This document shows, piece after piece, positions 1 through 9,090 of a stretch of DNA of 64,000 bases (its first letter is position 1; each line of letters opens with the position of its first letter). The notes under the pieces were generated by a model. It was not told the DNA's origin. It searched no databases and was given only the letters and a program-made list of their open reading frames with translations. The DNA is from Taudactylus pleione (lineage: Eukaryota > Chordata > Amphibia > Anura > Myobatrachidae): assembly GCA_031769625.1 (NCBI GenBank), contig JAUIMM010002317.1:1-64000 (forward strand). The letters are read 5' to 3'. The translations under genes were made by a program, and so were the position numbers.

Positions 1-18
1 CCACAAGCATTTTTGTGG
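1..18. repeat. Dyad D1: CCACAA-6 nt-TTGTGG inverted repeat
   Basis: The two 6-base arms are exact reverse complements separated by gcattt. The element recurs in most monomers. Loop variants are common (gcgttt near 13,907, gcactt near 13,767, gcattc near 432). Arm-breaking variants also occur (cctcaag near 2,980; ttgcgg near 19,304). It could extrude a short hairpin in single-stranded DNA or in a transcript; that is inference. Confidence 0.85.
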
Positions 19-23
19 AGTAT

Positions 24-34
24 TTCCATTGGAA
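24..34. repeat. Dyad D2: TTCCATTGGAA palindrome
   Basis: Five-base arms TTCCA and TGGAA are exact reverse complements around one central T. It is present in monomers of the ccattgg class. In other monomers this position carries tcttttaaaattg, which contains a different palindrome. Some variants break it, such as ccattagaa (near 16,199) and ccatccgaa (near 34,496). Confidence 0.85.
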
Positions 35-51
35 TTGTGCATATTCAGGTG

Positions 52-66
52 TTTTACGGTGTAAAA
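52..66. repeat. Dyad D3: TTTTAC-GGT-GTAAAA inverted repeat
   Basis: The six-base arms are exact reverse complements with a 3-nt spacer. It is present in most monomers. The commonest variants are tttatggtg and tttacagtg, which change the CpG or its partner base and weaken the innermost pair, and tgttaaat (near 2,757), which breaks one outer pair. Confidence 0.85.
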
Positions 67-74
67 TAAGATTG

Positions 75-101
75 TCGAACTTTGATGACATCACGGCTCG
101 A
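75..101. repeat. Dyad D4: composite palindrome TCGA-N4-TGATGACATCA-N4-TCGA
   Basis: TGATGACATCA (83-93) is a perfect palindrome with five-base arms around a central A at 88. The palindrome TCGA occurs at 75-78 and 98-101, and the midpoint of these two sites is also 88. The whole 27-base block is therefore a nested symmetrical element with two unmatched 4-base gaps. In monomers of the gtcgcac class the left TCGA is TCGC, leaving the core and the right TCGA. TGACATCA differs by one base from the CRE/ATF octamer TGACGTCA; binding by any bZIP protein is speculation. Confidence 0.8.
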
Positions 102-877
102 ACTTAGGAACAGTAGCTTTGTGCGTGCATTTCATCGAGCTTCCACAAGCATTTTTGTTGTGTGTTTCCATTGGAATTGTGCATATTCAGGTGTTTTACG
201 GTGTAAAATTAGACTGTCGCACTTTGATGACATCACGGCTCGAACTAAGGAATAGTAGCTTCGTGCGTGCATTTCATCGAGCTTCCACAAGCATTTTTGT
301 GGTGTATTTCCATTGGAATTGTGCATATTCAGGTGTTTTACGGTGTAAAATAAGATTGTCAAACTTTGATGACATCACGGCTCGAAATTAGGAACAGTAG
401 CTTTGTGGGTGCATTTCATCGAGCTACCACAAGCATTCTTGTGGTGTGTTTCTTTAAAAATTTTGCATATTCTGGTGTTTTACAGTGTAAAATTAGATAG
501 TCGCACTTTGATGACATCACGGCTCGATCAAAGGAATAGTAGCTTCATGCGTGCATTTCATCGAGCTTCCACAAGCATTTTTGTGGTGTGTTTCCATTGG
601 AAATGTGCATATTCAGGTGTTTTATGGTGTAAAATATGATTGTCGAACTTTGATGACATCACGGCTTGAACTAGGAATAGTAGCTTCATGCGTGCATTTC
701 ATCGACCTTCCACAAGCATTTTTGTGGTGTATTTCCATTGGAATTGTGCATATTCAGGTGTTTTACGGTGTAAAATTAGATAGTCGCACTTTGATGACAT
801 CACGGCTCGAACTTCGGAATAGTAGCTTCGTGCGTGCATTTCATCGAGCTTCCACAAGCATTTTTGTGGTGTATTTC

Positions 878-885
878 TTTTAAAA
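878..885. repeat. Alternative D2: TTTTAAAA palindrome
   Basis: This monomer has tttcttttaaaattg where the reference has tttccattggaattg. The 8-base TTTTAAAA is perfectly self-complementary and sits at monomer positions 27-34, overlapping the place of TTCCATTGGAA. Related forms are tttaaa in tctttaaaaattg (near 450) and in tcatttaaaattg (near 14,495). The class recurs through the window, for example near 1,872, 3,006, 12,509, 18,609, 28,973 and 62,153. Confidence 0.8.
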
Positions 886-2455
886 TTGTTCATATTCAGG
901 TGTTTTACGGTGCAAAATTAGATAGTCGCACTTTGATGACATCACGGGTCGATCTAAGACATAGTAGCTTCGTGCGTGCATTTCATCGAGTTTCCACAAG
1001 CATTTTTGTGGTGTGTTTCCATTGGAATTGTGCATATTCTGTTGTTTTACGGTGTAAAATTAGATAGTCGCACTTTGATGACATCACAGGTCGATCTAAG
1101 ACATAGTAGCTTCGTGCGTGCATTTCATCGAGCTTCCACAAGCATTTTTGTGGTGTATTTCCATTGGAATTGTGCATATTCAGGTGTTTTATGGTGTAAA
1201 ATAAGATTGTCGAACTTTGATGACATCACAGCTCGAAATTAGGAACAGTAGTTTTGTGCGTGCATTTCATCGAGCTACCACAAGCATTTTTGTGGTGTGT
1301 TTCTTTAAAAATTGTGCATATTCAGGTGTTTTATGGTGTAAAATTAGATAGTCGCACTTTGATGACATCACGGCTCGAACTAAGGAATAGTAGCTTCGTG
1401 CGTGCATTTCATCGAGCTTCCACAAGCATTTTTGTGGTGTGTTTCAATTGGAATTATGCATATTCAGTTGTTTTACGGTGTAAAATTAGATTGTCGCACT
1501 TTGATGACATCACGGCTCGAACTAAGGAATAGTAGCTTCGTGCATGCATTTCATCGAGCTTCCACAAGCATTTTTTTGGTGTGTTTCCATTGGAAATGTG
1601 CATATTCAGGTGTTTTACGGTGTAAAATATGATTGTCGAACTTTGATGACATCACGGCTTGAACTAGGAATAGTAGCTTCATGCGTGCATTTCATCGAGC
1701 TTCCACAAGCATTTTTGTGGTGTATTTCGATTGGAATTGTGCATATTCAGGTGTTTTATGGTGTATAATAAGATTATCGAACTTTGATGACATCATGGCT
1801 CGATTTTAGGAACAGTAGCTTTGTGCGTGCATTTCATCGAGCTTCCACAAGCATTTTTGTGGTGTATTTCTTTTAAAATTGTGCATATTCTGTTATTTTA
1901 CGGTGTAAAATTAGATAATCGCACTTTGATGACATCACGGCTCGAACTTAGGAACAGTAGCTTTGTGCGTGAATTTCATCGAGCTTCCACAAGCATTTTT
2001 GTGGTGTCTTTCATTGGAATTGTGCATATTCAGGTGTTTTACAGTGTAAAATAAGATTGTCGAACTTTCATGACATCACGGCTCGAACTAAGGATTAGTA
2101 GCTTCGTGTGTGCATTTCATCGAACTTCCACAAGCATTTTTGTGGTGTGTTTCCATTGGAATTGTGCATATTCAGGTGTTTTACGGTGTAAAATAAGATT
2201 ATCGAACTTTGATGACATCATGGCTCAAACTTAGGAACAGTAGCTTTGTGCGTGCATTTCATCGAGCTTCCACAAGCATTTTTGTGGTGTATTTCTTTTA
2301 AAATTGTGCATATTCTGTTGTTTTACGGTGTAAAATTAGATAGTCGCACTTTGATGACATCACGGCTCGAACTTAGGAACAGTAGCTTTGTGCATGAAGT
2401 TCATCGAGCTTCCACATGCATTTTTGTGGTGTGTTTCATTGGAATTGTGCATATT

Positions 2456-2461
2456 CACGTG
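2456..2461. other. CACGTG created in a variant monomer
   Basis: In this monomer attcaggtg has become attcacgtg and the following T-run is lengthened, giving cacgtgttttttacgg. The same monomer also has gtaaactaag and a shortened gaacttcatgac. It recurs at 13,094-13,099 and 19,620-19,625. CACGTG is the E-box/G-box core, but the variant is most simply a lineage mark copied by duplication. Confidence 0.6.
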
Positions 2462-2884
2462 TTTTTTACGGTGTAAACTAAGATTGTCGAACTTCATGAC
2501 ATCACAGCTAGAAACAAAGGAATAGTAGCTTCGTGTGTGTATTTCATCGAGCTTCCACAAGCATTTTTGTGGTGTGTTTCCATTGGAATTGTGCATATTC
2601 AGGTGTTTTACGGTGTAAAATAAGATTGTCGAACTTTGATGACATCAAAGCTCGAACTAAGGAAAAGTAGCTTCGTGCGTGCATTTCATCGAGCTTCCAC
2701 AAGCATTTTTGTGGTGTATTTCCATTGGAATTGTGCATATTCAGGTGTTTTACGGTGTTAAATTAGATAGTCAAACTTTGATGACATCACGGCTCGAACT
2801 AAGGAATAGTAGTTTCGTGCATGCATTTCATCGAGCTTCCACAAGCATTTTTGTGGTGTGTTTCATTGGAATTGTGCATATTCA

Positions 2885-5800
2885 GGTGTTTTACGGTGTA
2901 AAATAAGATTGTCGAACTTTGATGACATCACGGCTCGAACTTAGGAACAATAGCTTTGTGCGTGCATTTCATCGAGCTTCCTCAAGCATTTTTGTGGTGT
3001 ATTTCTTTTAAAATTGTGCATATTCAGGTGTTTTACGGTGTAAAATTAGATAGTCGCACTTTGATGACATCACGGGTCGATCTAAGACATAGTAGCTTCG
3101 TGCGTGCATTTCATCGAGCTTCCACAAGCATTTTTGTGGTGTATTTCCATTGGAATTGTGCATATTCAGGTGTTTTACGGTGTAAAATAAGATTGTCGAA
3201 CTTTGATGACATCACGACTCGAACTTAGGAACAGCAGCTTTGTGCGTGCATTTCATCGAGCTTCCACAAGCATTTTTGTTGTGTTTCCATTGGAATTGTG
3301 CATTTTCAGGTGTTTTACGGTGTAAAATTAGACTGTCGCACTTTGATGACATCACGGCTCGAACTAAGGAATAGTAGCTTCGTGCGTGCATTTCATCGAG
3401 CTTCCACAAGCATTTTTGTGGTGTGTTTCCATTGGAATTGTGCATATTCTGTTGTTTTACGGTGTAAAATTAGATTGTCGCACTTTGATGACATCACGGC
3501 TCGAACTAAGGAATAGTAGCTTTGTGCGTGCATTTCATCAAGCTTCCACAAGCATTTTTGTGGTGTATTTCCATTGGAATTGTGCATATTCAGGTGTTTT
3601 ACGGTGTAAAATAAGATTGTCGAACTTACATGACATCACGGCTCGAAATAAGGAATAGTAGCTTCGTGTGTGCATTTCATCAAGCTTCCACAAGCATTTT
3701 TGTGGTGTATTTCCATTGGAATTGTGCATATTCAGGTGTTTTATGGTGTAAAATATGATTGTCGAACTTTGATGACATCACGGCTCGAACTAAGGAATAG
3801 TAGCTGCATGCGTGCATTTCATCGAGCTTCCACAAGCATTTTTGTGGTGTATTTCCATTGGAATTGTGCATATTCAGGTGTTTTACGGTGTAAAATAAGA
3901 TTGTCGAACTTTGATGACATCACGTCTCGAAATTAGGAACAGTAGCTTTGTGCGTGCTTTTCATCGAGCTACCACAAGCATTCTTGTGGTGTGTTTCTTT
4001 AAAAATTGTGCATATTCTGGTGTTTTACAGTGTAAAATTAGATAGTCGCACTTTGATGACATCACGGCTCGAACTAAGGAATTGTGGCTTCGTGCGTGCA
4101 TTTCATCGAGCTTCCACAAGCATTTTTGTGGTGTGTTTCCATTGGAAATGTGCATATTCAGGTGTTTTATGGTGTAAAATATGATTGTCGAACTTTGATG
4201 ACATCACGGCTTGAACTAGAAATAGTAGCTTCATGCGTGCATTTCATCGAGCTTTCACAAGCATTTTTGTGGTGTGTTTTTATTGGAATTGTGCATGTTC
4301 AGTTGTTTTACGGTGTAAAATTAGATTGTCGCACTTTGATGACATCACGGCTCGAACTAAGGAATAGTAGCTTCGAGCATGCATTTCATCGAGCTACCAC
4401 ATGAATTTTTGTGGTGTGTTTGTTTTAAAATTGTGCATATTCAGGTGTTTTAAGGTGTAAAATTAGTTAGTCGCACTTTGATGACATCACGGCTCGAACT
4501 TAGGAATAGTAGCTTTGTGCTTGCATTTCATCGAGCTTCCACAAGCATTTTTGTGGTGTGTTTCTTTTAAAATTGTGCATATTCAGGTGTTTTACGGTGT
4601 AAACTTAGATAGTCGTACTTTGATGACATCACGGCTCGAACTAAGACATAGTAGCTTCGTGCGTGCATTTCATCGAGCTTCCACAAGCATTTTTGTGGTG
4701 TATTTCCATTGGAATTGTGCATATTCAGGTGTTTTACGGTGTATAATAAGATTATCGAACTTTGATGACATCATGGCTCGCACTTAGGAACAGTAGCTTT
4801 GTGCGTGCATTTCATCGAGCTTCCACAAGCATTTTTGAGGTGTATTTCTTTTAAAATTGTGCATATTCAGGTTTTTTACGGTGTAAAATTAGATAGTCGC
4901 ACTTTGATGACATCACGGCTCGAACTAAGACATAGTATCTTCGTGCGTGCATTTCATCGAGCTTCCACAAGCATTTTTGTGGTGTATTTCCATTGGAATT
5001 GTGCATATTCAGGTGTTTTATGGTGTAATATATTATTGTCGAACTTTGATGACATCACGGCTCGAACTAAGGAATAGTAGCTTCATGCGTGCATTTCATC
5101 GAGCTTCCACAAGCATTTTTGTGGTGTATTTCCATTGGAATTGTGCATATTCAGGTGTTTTACGGTGTAAAATAAGATTGTCGAACTTTGATGACATCAC
5201 GGCTCGAAATTAGGAACAGTAGCTTTGTGCGTTCATTTCATCGAGCTACCACAAGCATTTTTGTGGTGTGTTTCTTTAAAAATTGTGCATATTCAGGTGT
5301 TTTACGGTGTAAAATTAGATAGTCGCACTTTGATGACATCACGGCTCGAACTAAGGAATAGTGGCTTCGTGCGTGCATTTCATCGAGCTTCCACAAGCAT
5401 TTTTGTGGTGTGTTTCCATTAGAAATGTGCATATTCAGGTGTTTTACGGTGTAAAATATGATTGTCGAACTTTGATGACATCACGGCTTGAACTAGGAAT
5501 AGTAGCTTCATGCGTGCATTTCATCGAGCTTCCACAAGCATTTTTGTGGTGTATTTCCATTGGAATTGTGCATATTCAGGTGTTTCACGGTGTAAAATAA
5601 GATTGTCGAACTTTGATGACATCACGGCTCGAACTTAGGAACAGTAGCTTTGTGCGTGCATTTCATCGAGCTTCCTCAAGCATTTTTTTGGTGTATTTCT
5701 TTTAAAATTGTGCATATTCAGGTGTTTTACGGTGTAAAATTAGATAGTCGCACTTTGATGACATCACGGGTCGATCTAAGACATAGTAGCTTCGTGCGTG

Positions 5801-6430
5801 CATTTCATCGAGCTTCCACAAGCATTTTTGTGGAGTATTTCCATTGGAATTGTGCATATTCAGGTGTTTTACGGTGTAAAATAAGATTGTCGAACTTTGA
5901 TGACATCACGGCTCGAACTTAGGAACAGTAGCTTTGTGCGTGCATTTCATCGAGCTTCCACAAGCATTTTTGTTGTGTGTTTCCATTGGAATTGTGCATA
6001 TTCAGGTGTTTTACGGTGTAAAATTAGATAGTCGCACTTTGATGACATCACGGCTCGAACTTCGGAATAGTAGCTTCGTGCGTGCATTTCATCGAGCTTC
6101 CACAAGCATTTTTGTGGTGTATTTCTTTTAAAATTGTTCATATTCAGGTGTTTTACGGTGCAAAATTAGATAGTCGCACTTTGATGACATCACGGGTCGA
6201 TCTAAGACATAGTAGCTTCGTGCGTGCATTTCATCGAGTTTCCACAAGCATTTTTGTGGTGTGTTTCCATTGGAATTGTGCATATTCTGTTGTTTAACGG
6301 TGTAAAATTAGATAGTCGCACTTTGATGACATCACAGGTCGATCTAAGACATAGTAGCTTCGTGCGTGCATTTCATCGAGCTTCCACAAGCATTTTTGTG
6401 GTGTATTTCCATTGGAATTGTGCATATTCA
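2885..6430 (+). repeat. 25-mer HOR (~3.55 kb), copy 1
   Basis: Marker variants recur 3,546-3,548 bases downstream: aacaatagc (2,946 and 6,492), cctcaagc (near 2,980 and 6,526), tcatcaagc (3,536 and 7,084), gctgcatgcg (3,803 and 7,351) and ctagaaatag (near 4,215 and 7,763). The 2-base offset change comes from a gt loss near 3,280 in this copy. The aligned part runs to about 5,545. After that the segment switches to sequence like the start of the window (offset 5,815) and then like 777-1,100, so this copy is itself a mosaic. Confidence 0.7.
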
Positions 6431-9090
6431 GGTGTTTTACGGTGTAAAATAAGATTGTCGAACTTTGATGACATCACGGCTCGAACTTAGGAACAATAGC
6501 TTTGTGCGTGCATTTCATCGAGCTTCCTCAAGCATTTTTGTGGTGTATTTCTTTTAAAATTGTGCATATTCAGGTGTTTTACGGTGTAAAATTAGATAGT
6601 CGCACTTTGATGACATCACGGGTCGATCTAAGACATAGTAGCTTCGTGCGTGCATTTCATCGAGCTTCCACAAGCATTTTTGTGGTGTATTTCCATTGGA
6701 ATTGTGCATATTCAGGTGTTTTACGGTGTAAAATAAGATTGTCGAACTTTGATGACATCACGACTCGAACTTAGGAACAGCAGCTTTGTGCGTGCATTTC
6801 ATCGAGCTTCCACAAGCATTTTTGTTGTGTGTTTCCATTGGAATTGTGCATATTCAGGTGTTTTACGGTGTAAAATTAGACTGTCGCACTTTGATGACAT
6901 CACGGCTCGAACTAAGGAATAGTAGCTTCGTGCGTGCATTTCATCGAGCTTCCACAAGCATTTTTGTGGTGTGTTTCCATTGGAATTGTGCATATTCTGT
7001 TGTTTTACGGTGTAAAATTAGATTGTCGCACTTTGATGACATCACGGCTCGAACTAAGGAATAGTAGCTTTGTGCGTGCATTTCATCAAGCTTCCACAAG
7101 CATTTTTGTGGTGTATTTCTATTGGAATTGTGCATATTCAGGTGTTTTACGGTGTAAAATAAGATTGTCGAACTTACATGACATCACGGCTCGAAATAAG
7201 GAATAGTAGCTTCGTGTGTGCATTTCATCAAGCTTCCACAAGCATTTTTGTGGTGTATTTCCATTGGAATTGTGCATATTCAGGTGTTTTATGGTGTAAA
7301 ATATGATTGTCGAACTTTGATGACATCACGGCTCGAACTAAGGAATAGTAGCTGCATGCGTGCATTTCATCGAGCTTCCACAAGCATTTTTGTGGTGTAT
7401 TTCCATTGGAATTGTGCATATTCAGGTGTTTTACGGTGTAAAATAAGATTGTCGAACTTTGATGACATCACGTCTCGAAATTAGGAACAGTAGCTTTGTG
7501 CGTGCTTTTCATCGAGCTACCACAAGCATTCTTGTGGTGTGTTTCTTTAAAAATTGTGCATATTCTGGTGTTTTACAGTGTAAAATTAGATAGTCGCACT
7601 TTGATGACATCACGGCTCGAACTAAGGAATTGTGGCTTCGTGCGTGCATTTCATCGAGCTTCCACAAGCATTTTTGTGGTGTGTTTCCATTGGAAATGTG
7701 CATATTCAGGTGTTTTATGGTGTAAAATATGATTGTCGAACTTTGATGACATCACGGCTTGAACTAGAAATAGTAGCTTCATGCGTGCATTTCATCGAGC
7801 TTTCACAAGCATTTTTGTGGTGTGTTTTTATTGGAATTGTGCATGTTCAGTTGTTTTACGGTGTAAAATTAGATTGTCGCACTTTGATGACATCACGGCT
7901 CGAACTAAGGAATAGTAACTTCGAGCATGCATTTCATCGAGCTACCACATGAATTTTTGTGGTGTGTTTGTTTTAAAATTGTGCATATTCAGGTGTTTTA
8001 AGGTGTAAAATTAGTTAGTCGCACTTTGATGACATCACGGCTCGAACTTAGGAATAGTAGCTTTGTGCTTGCATTTCATCGAGCTTCCACAAGCATTTTT
8101 GTGGTGTGTTTCTTTTAAAATTGTGCATATTCAGGTGTTTTACGGTGTAAACTTAGATAGTCGTACTTTGATGACATCACGGCTCGAACTAAGACATAGT
8201 AGCTTCGTGCGTGCATTTCATCGAGCTTCCACAAGCATTTTTGTGGTGTATTTCCATTGGAATTGTGCATATTCAGGTGTTTTACGGTGTATAATAAGAT
8301 TATCGAACTTTGATGACATCATGGCTCGAACTTAGGAACAGTAGCTTTGTGCGTGCATTTCATCGAGCTTCCACAAGCATTTTTGAGGTGTATTTCTTTT
8401 AAAATTGTGCATATTCAGGTTTTTTACGGTGTAAAATTAGATAGTCGCACTTTGATGACATCACGGCTCGAACTAAGACATAGTATCTTCGTGCGTGCAT
8501 TTCATCGAGCTTCCACAAGCATTTTTGTGGTGTATTTCCATTGGAATTGTGCATATTCAGGTGTTTTATGGTGTAATATATTATTGTCGAACTTTGATGA
8601 CATCACGGCTCGAACTAAGGAATAGTAGCTTCATGCGTGCATTTCATCGAGCTTCCACAAGCATTTTTGTGGTGTATTTCCATTGGAATTGTGCATATTC
8701 AGGTGTTTTACGGTGTAAAATAAGATTGTCGAACTTTGATGACATCACGGCTCGAAATTAGGAACAGTAGCTTTGTGCGTTCATTTCATCGAGCTACCAC
8801 AAGCATTTTTGTGGTGTGTTTCTTTAAAAATTGTGCATATTCAGGTGTTTTACGGTGTAAAATTAGATAGTCGCACTTTGATGACATCACGGCTCGAACT
8901 AAGGAATAGTGGCTTCGTGCGTGCATTTCATCGAGCTTCCACAAGCATTTTTGTGGTGTGTTTCCATTAGAAATGTGCATATTCAGGTGTTTTACGGTGT
9001 AAAATATGATTGTCGAACTTTGATGACATCACGGCTTGAACTAGGAATAGTAGCTTCATGCGTGCATTTCATCGAGCTTCCACAAGCATT
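6431..9090 (+). repeat. 25-mer HOR (~3.55 kb), copy 2, truncated
   Basis: This segment matches 2,885-5,545 with an offset of 3,546, then 3,548, through all the marker variants. Only scattered substitutions are visible, such as tttctattgg near 7,117 versus tttccattgg, and gtaact near 7,916 versus gtagct. It ends near 9,090, where tgttgtgtgtttcc replaces the expected tgtggtgtatttcc and the 567-bp repeats take over. Confidence 0.7.

Larger units (their letters stand above)
1..142 (+). repeat. Reference monomer (first full copy, 142 bp)
   Basis: This copy is used to number positions inside the repeat. In order it carries the D1 hairpin (1-18), the D2 palindrome (24-34), the constant block gtgcatattcaggtg (37-51), the D3 inverted repeat (52-66), a class-diagnostic block (67-80; here ataagattgtcgaac, elsewhere attagatagtcgcac or atatgattgtcgaac), the D4 composite palindrome (75-101), a second diagnostic block (103-121; cttaggaacag with ctttg, versus ctaaggaatag with cttcg) and the constant tail gcatttcatcgagctt (127-142). 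It has six CpG sites, at 57, 76, 94, 99, 124 and 136. Many other monomers have a seventh at 120. The start point is arbitrary because the array is tandem. Confidence 0.95.
125..2910 (+). repeat. ~2.8-kb segment, copy 1 of the 10,638-bp-spaced pair
   Basis: The order of variant monomers here is reproduced at 10,763-13,550 with a constant offset of 10,638 bases (75 monomers minus 12 single-base deletions). Matching marks include the cgacctt variant (709 and 11,347), gattttagg (1,802 and 12,440), tgttattttac (1,891 and 12,529) and the cacgtg monomer (2,456 and 13,094). A few substitutions separate the copies, for example catggctcaaac near 2,219 versus cacggctcaaac. The span from here to 10,762 can be read as one full 10.6-kb unit. 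Confidence 0.7.

Noticed and set aside
1..18. Intrinsic transcription terminator (hairpin followed by T)
   Set aside because: The CCACAA/TTGTGG stem is short and weak, has its T-run in the loop rather than after the stem, and occurs hundreds of times in non-coding satellite.
24..34. CENP-B box-like motif in TTCCATTGGAA
   Set aside because: The TTGGAA part resembles the CENP-B box core, but the TTCG start has an extra base and the essential CGGG end is missing, so no functional box can be claimed.
83..93. bZIP (CRE/AP-1-like) promoter element in TGATGACATCA
   Set aside because: TGACATCA is one base off the CRE, but there is no gene, TATA-like context or unique flank. The symmetry is reported as structure only.
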